DNA from: Rhea pennata
Taxonomy: Eukaryota; Chordata; Aves; Rheiformes; Rheidae
Assembly (NCBI RefSeq): GCF_028389875.1
Contig: NC_084668.1
Coordinates: 26,394,993-26,458,992, forward strand
Direction: 5' to 3'
Length of the DNA stretch: 64,000 nt
Shown here piece by piece: positions 53,912 to 64,000 of the stretch. The position numbers and the translations under genes are program-made. The notes beneath the pieces are model-generated. The model did no database searches, had not been told where the DNA came from, and was given only the letters and a program-made list of their open reading frames with translations. Each line of letters opens with the position of its first letter. Positions within the stretch are counted from its first letter, which is position 1.

Positions 53912-56900
53912 TGGGCAATCCCAAGGATGTGAAACAACAGGCTTCCTAACACAGGCCATGGAGTTGTTGGGGGGGGGGCAGGCAGTGATGACCTTCCCAG
54001 CAGGCACAGTGACACCGGGAGAGGCCCCCCAGCAATGTCGGTCGGTTCCCTGACCAGCACCAGCTGTGGACATGCACAGTGGTTTGTTCATTGGGGGCCA
54101 CCAAGAAAGAGCAGCCACCCTGGCCTGCAGGTGTGGGAGCCGGGCAGCAGGGCCAGTACGCGCAGCGGAGTGAGCACCCAGCGAACGTGTCTGCACGGGA
54201 TGCGTGCTGGTACTGACGTCTATGGCAGCAGCAGGCAGGGCCATACGAAACCCCGTCAGCTGCTTAACTCATCATGGTGTGCAGACTTGGGGCAAGATGC
54301 CATTTTTAAATGGGAACAGGAAGAGGTGACATCTTCTTTTTGAGGAATGCATGGGAGAGGGGGAGGGGAGAATAGTTTTAGAGAAAGCCATTCTCACATA
54401 TTTCCTTGAAGGAAGGTGTTTCCCACCCCCTGCACTATTGGGTCACCATATGAGCATGCCATTCTCACCAAGCCTAAAATGGGAGGGAGGAGAAAGGCTG
54501 CTGCTAGTCACCTAACTGCAAACACTCAAGAACTGGGGGAATTTTCTGCCTTCACCATCATTGGCCTCAATTACTTTTCCAGAGAAGATGTCAACTTCTT
54601 TAATTATTTTCAGATACTCCTCCTCCAGGTGTCTCTAGCTCACCAAATGAAAATCGGGACACTTTTCACAACACACAAGACACATCCCCCTGTAAGTGAG
54701 GACGTGCACGTAGGGAGGGAAAGAAAGGAGAAAACAGCAAAAGCTAACCTTGGGGTAATGAAGCTCTTGCCTTGAGGCTTTCTTTGTAATCAAGAGAGGC
54801 TCCTTCAGCTGACGAGACATAGCAGAACTTTTCTTTGTCTACTACCCACCCTGCACCTACCGTTAACCTGCTTGAAAACATGGCTGCAGCAACGATCACC
54901 AAAAAGGACACCAGCAGAAGGTGCCCAGCTCTGAACCTGGGTGGTGAGGGACAACCAGAGAGGAGATAGGTGCCTACTTCTCCCTTCTCTCAGGCTGATT
55001 TTGTCATCTGCCATGAGATATGCTTACGGGCATAATACTGATCAGTCTCAACAAACTTCCAGTTGCCCCGTAACTCAGTATTCTAAGGTACGGAGAACGC
55101 AGAAACTCACTACGTACCGGTTCTCTATTGTGTGCCCACACACACACTCTTCAGCCAAATAAACCTTCACTTTTTCTTTTTCTTGGGGGGGATGCATTAT
55201 ACATATGACAGGCAACTTTTGGTATATAATTCTGACTTCATACTTTTCTAAATGGCTGACATATGGCACACGATAGAGAGAGGGGAAAAAAAACAGGATT
55301 TCTAGAAACAGGCCACACAAATTACAAGACAAACTACAAGAGTAGCAGAAGGTGAGGAAAAGCCTAGTAAGAGTAAGAACACTGACCAACGCAAACATAG
55401 TCAACCTAGGAGAGGCAGCAACTGCAGCCAACCAGATGAAAGGCCTTATTTCTCTCCTTCTTAAATCAATGGGAGTATTTCCAATTAGCTGAAGTATGAC
55501 TCCAAGGCAAAAAGGGACCTACAGCAATTTTAGAGGGAGCCCATTTCAATTACATAATTAAGTAGCATTTATAGCAGTCAACAAGCCAAGAACTGACTGG
55601 CATTTCACACACAGATCTCTGTTAGTGGCTCCTCCAGCGAGAAAGGCTTTGGCCTCACTCGCCGCTTGCCACCCCAAGGTAAAGGCAAATTCCCTCATTT
55701 CTTGGAGCTTTGTCTCTTCTTCCGATCTTTTGCTCTTTCTTCTACCCTCTTAAGAAATTTTGTGCCTTACTTTTCCCTCATGAGAAGTTTTGGTCCTCCA
55801 TTTATTTTACAAAATAATGGAAAAAAATAACATAAAATGGACGTAATTTAAAAATACAGTCAAAATCTAGCAGTTTTTTATTAATGGACTCATCTATTTT
55901 ACCAGTTAACAAATTGGTTTACCAACACACTAAAGTTTTAATTTGCCTTTTTTAGCAGTTAGAAGAAAGTGCCTGATGATAGCCATAAGTAGACAAGAAA
56001 AGAAAATCCTTCATTTTAGCCAGAGCCAAATTATAGACTTGAGGAAAATATGTAAGAGGAAACTAAATATAAAAAGCAGAACATCTCTGAAGTGACCTCA
56101 AGTTTTTCCAGAGAATATAGTAATATTTTGCCTACCCCACCACTTTTAACCTATAATGAATGTTTTATGTATGATTTTAATTTAAAATATCCCTTTATTC
56201 TGCACTTTGACTTCACAATTTCTTAAAAAAAATGTTTTGCCTAATAAAAGTTTAAACTTCTCTAATTAAAAATATGTAGAGGTACAAGTTTTCCTGTTCT
56301 CTGAAAGTTATCAGAGTAACTGGAGTCAATTATTTCTGCTGATATAATAATATTCTTGCTTTTTCAGATCCTCTAAAAAAATTGCCTTGTAGTTGGGCAC
56401 ATTTCCTCAAGATTGAAGGATAAATTAGTTTAAGAATGGTCAATAAAGTTGACTCAAACAAGAAGTTCTGGGAAAAGAGATGCAGCCTTTCATTGTATCT
56501 TAGGGCTCAGAAGTTACAATCACATTTGAGAGGTAAATTTTAAGCATACAAGACTATTAATAGGTGTCACAAATTCCTTCCCAAACATCTTTTTGGTTCA
56601 CACGAGTTCAGACCTAGCTGAGTCCTGAAGTTTTCTCCAGCAGCTCTCTACCTTGGCATGTAAAGGCTGTTAGTGCATGCAGCGCTGCAGAAAAGCAACT
56701 AACGTCTGAACTTTGCATATTGTGAGGGACTGTGGAAATTAACATTTATCATAACTGGAAGTTTGATGACAGTTCTGTATTCAAGGACTTACTTGCGTAA
56801 AACACATAGTAAAGAGCCAGGCTTTGACGCCTATACATTGCTATATACATCCCCATTCACAACATGCCTTTAAGGCCAGTGATACAAATTGTTGATTACA

Positions 56901-59249
56901 TTGCCAATGAAATAATATGTTTCCTCAATGGCATAACATTTTCACTCTTCTCCATTTCAAGACCAAGTTCAAAAAGACAAAGTCAGCCTTTCTTATGTAA
57001 GAGGTAGTCAAGCAGTTACCTGGACATTGCCCAGCTTTACCTACATTAGATGACTTCTGACAGCAGAAGTCTCTTTAAACACAGTCATAACCAGATCCAG
57101 TTGCAGCCAGGCTAATGCAATCACACTTTTAAGTAACCAGAAACAACAATTGAGTCAGATAACTAAGATAACAGAAACTGCACTCCAAGCCTTTCAGCCA
57201 AAATGCATCCTAGAGCTCACGTATAGATTATAGACTAGACGCACGAATCACTGTTACTGTGCCTGGTGGTCTGCGTTACGTTATTTGGGCTGGAAGGCCA
57301 AAATACCCCCTTAGGTACTTAACAGCTCATCTTGCCTTGTTAGCTACAATATGATGTATTGCATGACATATTGTATGAAGTGAACTTTTAGAAGCCTACT
57401 CATTCTTTCAAATTACATATAGACAAATTAAAAGTATATCTTATTAACCTAAATGACTGAAGCAAACAAATAGAAATTGCATACGCAGCTAAGGCCCCAG
57501 CTGAAGTCCTAATCTCTTCTCCCCCTCAAGCAGCACAGTATTTTTGTAAATAAGTATGCAATCAAAGAAGTTCAGAGATGCCATAGTTTTAGCTGTTTTT
57601 TTCTGATCAACACATTTGGGATTAGGTTTTTTTTTGTTTTTTGTTTTTTTTTTTTAATAAAAGATGCTTATGTTTTCACATTTATTGTTTTAATGCATTT
57701 CCATTTATTAAGGATGAAATTAACAGGCTTTTAAAACTCATACAGAATATCCGAAGCTATGGGTTTATAAAATTAATGCTATTAAACCCATAATATAGGG
57801 GAAGTATCACTAGATAAATTAAGTCTGTACACTTAAACGATCATGAATTAAAAATCATTTTGAGTATTAGTAGACAGCTATCAAAGAAAAATTACAATCA
57901 GAATTCTTCTTAGAAAGCAGTCTTTCAAAATTAACCCCTTTCCTAGAATTAAGAGATCACAAAAATGCACAAATCATTTTAAAAATGAGAAGTGCATTGG
58001 ACAATAAAAAAAACCTCAACAGTTTAAATAAGATATACCTTGTGATGCAAATAGGGCATTTTTAGCTGCACAGTATAGCATGACAAAAAACCTTGGCTTT
58101 TCTCTGCAGCATGAATTTTCCATGCAAATGCTTTTGTCTGAAAAAGGTATTTCATGAAGGCTTGCAGAAATATGTTCTGTTAAATACAGAAGAAAAATAA
58201 TCGTTTTTCTTAGAAAAATTTTCTGTAACAAAAATTACTCAAAGCTAGTCTATTTCCTTAGGAATTGTTCTATTTTCTGTTACAAAACAGCTCAAAAATA
58301 CTTTCTATAATGATTTACACGTGACAGAACACAATTTACATGTTAGAAGTGTAAGTTTTCATATGCCCACCAATAGTGCTCATTTAGCAAAGTTAAAAAT
58401 GCAGTCTTCTTGGATCAGTGATAGCCTAATATACACCTATCATTTCTTTATCGTTCCTACTTGACCATGTTCACACCATTTTCTACTTTATGTCAAAAAG
58501 CTTCCAGGATTTCTTTCTTTCTAATGAGATTTAGAATCTTGACCACTGATTGATTTGTTACTCAAATTTTAAGTGATTAGCTGAATAATTATAACTTCTA
58601 ACTTGATTCATTTTAAGTATTGTAAAAGATTTTTTTTTTGATAAACTTTGCTGCCAATAAAATCTAGCACTTCAAGCAATATAGTTCAAAGTGAATAAAA
58701 ACTTGAACATCTTTTGCTTCTATTGCTTATCTTTTGTATACTGAAAAAGATATTCCTTACACATTACCCTTAGTGCTGGAATTTAAACCTATGTGACTAA
58801 TTCATAGTTGAAATTTTTTTCTACATTTACAAGATCACAAAGATAACTAGTTCAGAGTGCTGAGATATTTTTAAACAAATTGTAAAAGTAACACAGAACA
58901 AGTTGACACACTTTCTAATGTGACATTTAAAAATGCAATATTGCAGTTTTATTTTTTAACTCTTGAAAAAATAAATCAACCGAAGTATTATTTTCCAAAA
59001 GCTTTGTTCAGACTTGCTTCCATATTTATGGATATAAAATAGGTAATTAGCTGTAGAATGCCTGAAGCATTTGTGCTGATATCTGTAGAGTAAGAAAAAA
59101 ATCTTCTCATGTAACGTTCGTACTGTAATGTGAAATTTTAAACCACACTAGCCTCAGTATCTTTGATCTTCAACTATTACCAAACTTGAAACTCAGCCCG
59201 TAAAGTAACAATTACAAATACTTGAAACTAGGTGACAAAAACACTCATT

Positions 59250-59528
59250 TCACTGAGATGGTAACTGCTTTATTCACAAATATAAGCAACTTTGTCTTCT
59301 CTCTCAATGAAAAATTCTTTCCAAAGGAAGAATTTAACAGAAAGATTCAATGCAGGTGTTATAAAAAAGTGGTACTGGAAAAAATGAAAAAAAATCTGCT
59401 AAAATTTACAAATGCAAACTATCACTTTTGTACAAAATCTTTTTTTAAAGGAAGTTCAGTAATAGATTTTAAAATATACAGTTTTAACAGCTCAGAAATG
59501 CACATTCATTTCAAATTCTGGTTAACCA
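59250..59528 (-). other. CWC22: CWC22 3'UTR with polyadenylation signal
   Basis: About 280 nt from the CWC22 stop codon (TAA, 59529-59531) to the first canonical signal. AATAAA on the minus strand occupies 59269-59274, followed on the minus strand by a moderately U/GU-rich stretch (TATTTGTAATTGTT), as expected for a downstream element. A second AATAAA at 58948-58953 could give a longer isoform. The exact cleavage site is inferred. Confidence 0.6.
59269..59274 (-). terminator. CWC22: Polyadenylation signal AATAAA of CWC22
   Basis: Canonical hexamer on the minus strand, 255 nt past the CWC22 stop codon, with U/GU-rich sequence just downstream. It is the first such hexamer after the stop. An alternative lies at 58948-58953. 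Confidence 0.6.
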
Positions 59529-60115
59529 TTATTTTCGCCTGTGTGGGGAATTCTCCCTCCGTCTGTCCTCATTTTTTCTTGATTCTCTGTACTGGTCAGA
59601 ATAACGGTCGTACTTCTCTCGGAGCTTCTCTGAACCATTTCTGTATCGGTCTTCCTGTTCCTCCTCTCTGGGACTTGAATTATTATGGTATCTTTCTCCA
59701 GATTTTGACCTTTCCCTTCTTCTACTGCGATGTCCATTATCTTTACTCCAGTGTCTGTAATTTTCATCATCAGACAGAGAAGCTCTTCTCTCTGCTTTCT
59801 TTGTTTTTGAATTACTGTGTTTATTTTCTAGATCCTTGCCTCTTTCATGGTTCCTTTCCTTTCCACTATGATAACTGTCTCTGCCATTGGACTCATCTCT
59901 GTGATGATACTTATATATGTCATCCCTCTTCTGCATTTCTCTCAAATTTCGGTGATTTCTTTCTGACTTTCTCTCAGTATCACTTCTATCTTCTTGGTGT
60001 CTCCTTCCTATTTTCTTTTCAAGTGATTTCTTCTTACTTCCTTGCTTTTTTCTGGAAACTTTATCCAATTCTCTATGTTTCTTTTGCATCCTCCTCCTTT
60101 TGGATTTAGCAGCAT
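59529..60115 (-). CDS. CWC22: CWC22 last coding exon: basic Arg/Ser/Glu-rich C-terminal tail
   Basis: CWC22 is a nuclear spliceosome component that holds EIF4A3 and so is required for exon-junction-complex deposition and pre-mRNA splicing. This exon encodes its disordered C-terminus. Seen: acceptor TTTAATTTCAG ends at 60116; the exon's first two bases complete an Asp codon begun in the exon at 63281-63477 (phase 1); 194 further codons follow to TAA at 59529-59531. The start AAKSKRRRMQKKHRELDK is a basic nuclear-localisation-like patch. The rest is repetitive and rich in R, S, E, K, D and N with SR/RS and RE dipeptides (RSRRRERSKSGER near the middle) and ends SPHRRK. No folded domain is visible, as expected for this region. 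The purine-rich coding strand leaves the opposite strand open for 295 codons, a frame that is not a gene. Confidence 0.9.
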
Positions 60116-63100
60116 CTGAAATTAAAGGAAATTGTAGGAATAAGGTTGCATTTTAATTTATTATGCTTAATATGTTAAAATACATAGAAATTTCTGGAGA
60201 AGTAATTTTGACCAAACAATTTTTATGTTTAGGTATGTATCTTGCACAGGTTTCAAAATAATGGTCTTTGATTTTAATGCTTTTTCCCACCTTAGCTGAG
60301 TATCTCCCACATGCAATGGCAAGAAACCTCCCCATTCTTTTAACCAAACAGGTAGTGATAATTTTTCAGTATCAATCAGACTAAGAGAATTCTTCTTGAA
60401 ATAGAAGGACCAAACGCAGAAGCTGTGAAGTCACACATCAAAGTACTCTTACAAATAATTTATTTTAGAAAGATCACTTTTTCCAGACCATCCATTCTCT
60501 AAAAATTGTTTCCTCTCCCAATTACTTTCTGGAAAAGCTTATCAGTCAAAGAGATTAAAGACAACAGATGTGGAAAAAAAGTCTCCAACACTGTCCTCAG
60601 AGGAAACAAAGGCATGTTGAAATTGCACGAGACAGCAGTATTGCAGCAGCGTGGCAGTGGCTCTCAGGCTCGTTTTCAGGAGGGACAGTGCCAGCTTGTC
60701 AACAATTTACAATCAGCTCTAAGGCCATAGAAAAGAAGGCCACAAGGTACTGCCACTAGGAACCACAGGATATTATTTTACATTAATACCCAGAAAGCTT
60801 GAAAAGTGTCTACTGTAAACTGGGAATATATATTAGTTGTAAGTGAAAGATGAAAATATCATGATTGCTAAAGTGTTGCAGAAATTGTAAAGTTCACAAG
60901 AAATTTAAAATATTAACAGGACTCACTTTGGTAAAACCTTAATATTCCTAAAAAACACTTAAGTTACAAAACTATGACTGAATGAAAGCAATGGCAGTAT
61001 AGTTGCTTTAAAGCTAGTAAAGACTGTCTTTAATTGACTTGCTTTCTATTAGCGAAGGTTACATTTTCCTCGCCTATGTTCTTTCCAAGAGCCAAGTTTT
61101 ATATTTGCCTCAGAAACAGTCAAGCTTATGAACTAACCAGAGAGACAGTAGTGTTTATCTCCTTAGTGGAAGCGGTTTTACTCTTCCTGCTTACTCTTTA
61201 TAAGGAACCTTTAAATTTTACTCAACAGATGTGACAAGCTTTAGCAGTAATGGTAAACACACTGAAGTTACAGCCATTGAGAACAACACATTTTTTTCAC
61301 CTTATTGTATAAATTACAGTATCACATCACTCAACTCTTCTATTCATCTTTGGAAAATATCACAGGCATAAACTGATTTAGTAGTACATTAAACACCTGA
61401 ATTTTACAGCAGCTGGCTAATCTCCTGTCTCAAATAAGGCTTACTGGCACTCTAAGATGTGATGACAAATCACTTCAGTTAGTTAAAAAAAAAAAAAAAA
61501 AGAAAAAGAAAAAAAAGAAGAAAAGTTTTAAAATCTGTGTTCTCCACATTATTTTACATCCAACAGAATATGGAAAGAGACTCCAGAAAATAAATACAAA
61601 GAAATAAGCTGTTTTGAATACAGACAGATTTGGTTCTCTGGTAGCCCTGTTTTGTCTGGCCTGACCTGTCCAGCTGAGCTGGCTGAAGTTGCACACAGTA
61701 ACTGTCAGTAAAAATAATCTCTAATTTAGTTGTATGCTCAGTCTCTCAATTGCCAATAAGCTATTTTTCTACTTTCTCTTATATACCGTATTGTTAAAAC
61801 AATGAAATACTGTAGCACACTCCTCTGAAAAATGCTTTTCAAGATTCCACTGAGTTATTTTAAGATTTGAAAAGCTGCAAACACAGGAAGACCCGGAGTT
61901 ATAATCATTAACGGGCCTTCGTTTTGTAGCAAACCTGAATGATGTTTACCATTAGAAAACAGAGTTATCTCAAATTAATGTTCGACACTGTATTTTACCA
62001 CGCAAGAGGCAGGAAAAATGAGTAAGCCAAATCAGGCTGCTAAGCTACTGAAATGTAAGTTTTAATGGATCTGTTCCTGAAGAAAGGGCAAATGGTGGAA
62101 GACAAGGTCCTAAAATTACAAAAAGGAAGTGTTCATACTAGCAGACTGCAGACTCAGTTGGTTTGTCGCTAAGGACTTACCTCTCTGGTTCCTATCAAGC
62201 AGCTCAGCAGAGCCGCAGCTGTCTACGCAGAAGCCATCTGGCTCTTTGCTGAACTAACGCCTCTCTGACCCGGTTTAACTGTGCCCTCCTCGAGCGCTTT
62301 GTCGTCATTAACGCGATAGCTTCATAACGACACGCATATCGGACTTCGCACCATAAGATTGCAACATAGAAATGCATTTCCAAGGCATGAGTAATTCATA
62401 CTGCTTTTTCTTCTATTAATCAACACTTTCATTCCTAAGGCACGTAATCAATCAAATTAACTTTGAATCAGCAAGCTTCTGAACTGCAGAAAGTCATGCT
62501 GTGTTATCATCTGCTCACATTATATACTATAGGGGACACTGCACACCAACTCCTGCCAGCCTGTACTTTACAGATTAAGCAGTGTTTATGATACTTCATA
62601 TCAAATAGCAGGTTTTATATCAGTAGGATGATATAAGATGCTGAACACTAATTACAATGCATAAAACTATTACATAACAAGTTGCCAGTAAAAGCTAATT
62701 CTTCCTTGGACATTCCTCATTAGACAAGAAATTTCACTGTTTCCACACACAAACTCTTTCCAAGGAACAAGAATCAAAAACGGAGACTTTGTGAACAAAA
62801 CTAAACACATTGCTAAGATGAGCAACGTCTCATCTGACTCGTGAAGAGGCACATATTTACAAGGAAGGACACAAGAAGCATCGAAATCATGCAACCAAAG
62901 CCAGGGAAAACGTCCTATACTATCAGTCTTTACAGTTCACCAGTATATTTGCCACAGAGATGTTGCTAGGGAGTCATTCTCACCTCTCCATCCCCCAATG
63001 AACCAAAATGATGGCTCTATGCAACAGGTATCAACTATGTAAGAAGATCATTGAGAAAACATGCTCCTCAAGCATTTCAGGTTCTAAAAATGGAAATCGG

Positions 63101-63280
63101 TTTTTCCAACTTCTTAAAGTTTCCACAAGCAAAATGTAGTATTTTAAAACTAAAAACTGTAAGTGTTTAAAAACATAAGTTTTTACCACACAAAATAAAT
63201 ACAATCTACACTTTTTCCTCTGAACACATACATACATATATGTATAGACTGAAGAGAAGAAAATAGTTAGTGTGTAATAC
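60116..63280 (-). other. CWC22: CWC22 last intron
   Basis: A 3.2 kb phase 1 intron between donor TCAG|GTATTA (63281/63280) and acceptor TTTCAG (60116). It holds a mixed A-run with AG interruptions at about 61483-61525 and a small CpG-bearing patch at 62.2-62.35 kb with a strong minus-strand donor (finding below). No RNA gene was recognised. Confidence 0.8.
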
Positions 63281-63477
63281 CTGAGTCACTGCTGTCGTCA
63301 CTGCTAGATGAGGAGTCACTGCTACTGGATGTCTCTGAGCTACTACTGCTACTGTCAGAATCTGAATCTGAAGAAGAGTCGGTCTCAGAAGACAAAGAGG
63401 AATCTGATGACTCAACATCTTGTTTTTGTGTCATTATCATCTTTGGTGCATTTTTCAGATGCTCCCGTAACTCATCC
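63281..63477 (-). CDS. CWC22: CWC22 penultimate coding exon: end of conserved region plus Ser/Asp tract
   Basis: 197-nt exon. Acceptor TTAATCAG ends at 63478 and donor TCAG|GTATTA is at 63281/63280. It starts in phase 2, finishing the Thr codon of the previous exon, and leaves in phase 1. It encodes DELREHLKNAPKMIMTQKQDVE, matching the conserved CWC22 sequence just after the MA3 region, followed by about 40 residues almost wholly Ser, Asp, Glu and Thr (SSDSSLSSETDSSSDSDSDS and onward). This acidic, potentially phosphorylated low-complexity tract is characteristic of vertebrate CWC22 and contrasts with the basic tail in the next exon. Confidence 0.93.
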
Positions 63478-63577
63478 CTGATTAACAAAAAAAATTTTTT
63501 TAATCTTTAAACTGAGGGGGAAAGGAAGGAGGGAGAACAAATAAATATCAAATCAGAAGACCAAAAATGTTCCTCAC
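63478..63577 (-). other. CWC22: Short CWC22 intron (100 nt)
   Basis: Exactly 100 nt between donor CTAAC|GTGAGG (63578/63577) and acceptor TTAATCAG (63478), phase 2. A U-rich tract (AAAAAAATTTTTTTTG on the gene strand) precedes the acceptor. The donor has a C rather than G at its last exonic base, so it is somewhat off consensus. Confidence 0.85.
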
Positions 63578-63679
63578 GTTAGTCCTCCAAGGCCAATAGA
63601 AGTGAAGAAATTGATGGCAAAGCGAGTGTTCCTTGGGTTATCCCGAGGCAATAATCCCTCAAAGAAAGGCTGCAATGTT
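63578..63679 (-). CDS. CWC22: CWC22 coding exon: end of MA3-associated conserved region
   Basis: 102-nt exon. Acceptor TTTTCAACAG ends at 63680 and donor is CTAAC|GTGAGG at 63578/63577. It enters with the last base of a codon and leaves in phase 2. It encodes [20 protein letters not shown] followed by [13 protein letters not shown], essentially identical to the human CWC22 sequence I recall at the C-terminal end of the MA3-containing domain. This gives the gene identity with high certainty. The preceding exons with the rest of MA3 and the MIF4G domain (EIF4A3-binding) lie to the right of the window. Confidence 0.95.
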
Positions 63680-64000
63680 CTGTTGAAAACAAGCATCTAA
63701 ATTAAGTATCATGCTGGCCTAGCACCAACTCTCATTTACATTCACAAACTGAAATAAACTATACAATATCCATAGGATAGCAGAACTTTTTGTTCATGCA
63801 TTTTTAAATAGTTTCACTGCTTACACCTATGACTTACCCAAACAAAATGCTCTTCTGAGCATAGAAGAGCAAGTCTTAGTAATTTAGGCTTATTCTTATG
63901 CAGAAAAATTACACATTTCACTGTCAGATTATGACAACAGTTTGATTCCATGCAGCCCTGAAAAGACCTGTCTGAACAGTAGCCTGTGATAGCGAAGCAT
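63680..64000 (-). other. CWC22: CWC22 intron, truncated by window edge
   Basis: AT-rich. The expected preceding exon, which should end in sequence like LNARLKDE, is not present, so it lies beyond 64000. A minus-strand GG|GTAAGT occurs at about 63839 but its upstream translation does not match CWC22; treated as a decoy. Confidence 0.7.

Larger units (their letters stand above)
40701..59249. other. Intergenic region between the ZNF385B promoter and the CWC22 3' end
   Basis: About 18.5 kb of AT-rich DNA with no recognised functional gene. It contains T25 at 42646-42670, a pyrimidine tract near 44089-44130, A21 at 48180-48200, perfect hairpins at 46347-46372 and 50640-50675, a fossil CR1/L3 LINE at about 50.9-51.87 kb, and a GC-richer stretch at 53.7-54.3 kb with an (AGGTC)n run. 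Frames up to about 120 codons (for example 54416-54775 plus, 55075-55431 minus) have no family signature I can name. Promoter-upstream or antisense non-coding transcripts from the CpG island could enter this region. Confidence 0.55.

Noticed and set aside
55075..55431. Minus-strand frame of 118 codons with a hydrophobic N-terminal stretch resembling a signal or membrane segment
   Set aside because: AT/T-rich DNA readily yields hydrophobic stretches; no homologue recognised and no supporting context.
59222..60109. Plus-strand open frame of 295 codons, the longest in the window
   Set aside because: It is the exact antisense of the CWC22 last exon and 3'UTR. The purine-rich GAA/AGA codons of the real gene read as TTC/TCT on the other strand and so lack stops. 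Product is Phe/Ser/Cys-rich with no family signature.
63839..63870. Strong minus-strand donor GG|GTAAGT upstream of the CWC22 exons
   Set aside because: Translation before it does not match the CWC22 residues expected there (a segment like LNARLKDE), so it is probably a decoy.
1..64000. CRISPR arrays, insertion sequences, operons, phage or other prokaryotic systems
   Set aside because: No spaced direct repeats, no dense same-strand ORFs; intron-split vertebrate genes show the DNA is eukaryotic nuclear.

Overview
The window looks like nuclear DNA from a vertebrate, most probably a bird (sauropsid at least). The evidence is sparse coding sequence split by GT-AG introns, AT-rich introns and intergenic DNA, one strong CpG island, few recognisable interspersed repeats, and one heavily decayed CR1/L3-type LINE. 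Nothing bacterial or viral in organisation is present. I cannot name the species from the sequence.

Two genes can be supported, both on the minus strand. (1) Left: one coding exon of a ZNF385-family zinc-finger gene, best matched to ZNF385B (8008-8310), carries a matrin/U1-type C2H2 finger. Its later exons lie beyond base 1. Its likely promoter and non-coding first exon sit in the CpG island at about 39.4-40.7 kb, which implies a first intron of about 32 kb. (2) Right: the last three coding exons of CWC22, the spliceosomal factor that recruits EIF4A3 for exon-junction-complex deposition, are at 63578-63679, 63281-63477 and 59529-60115, followed by a short 3'UTR with AATAAA at 59269-59274. The exon phases fit together (phase 2, then phase 1) and splicing gives a continuous acidic Ser/Asp tract followed by a basic Arg/Ser/Glu-rich tail. 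The ZNF385B-CWC22 neighbourhood agrees with the gene order I know for human 2q31.

Layout: 1-8007 ZNF385B intron; 8008-8310 ZNF385B exon; 8311 to about 40040 ZNF385B 5' intron, with a small CpG-rich patch at about 11.65-12.0 kb that may be an alternative promoter; about 39.4-40.7 kb CpG-island promoter; about 40.7-59.25 kb intergenic, with a fossil CR1/L3 LINE at about 50.9-51.87 kb; 59.25-64 kb the 3' end of CWC22.

Most open frames in the window are chance frames. That includes the longest one (plus strand, 59222-60109), which is the antisense of CWC22's purine-rich last exon and 3'UTR. The most interesting unexplained item is a possible two-exon plus-strand gene at 5384-5761, antisense within the ZNF385B intron. 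It has a good start context, two in-phase exons with plausible splice sites, and a cluster of CRE half-sites about 130 bp upstream. I do not recognise its product, and it may be chance. Several perfect hairpins are also recorded.
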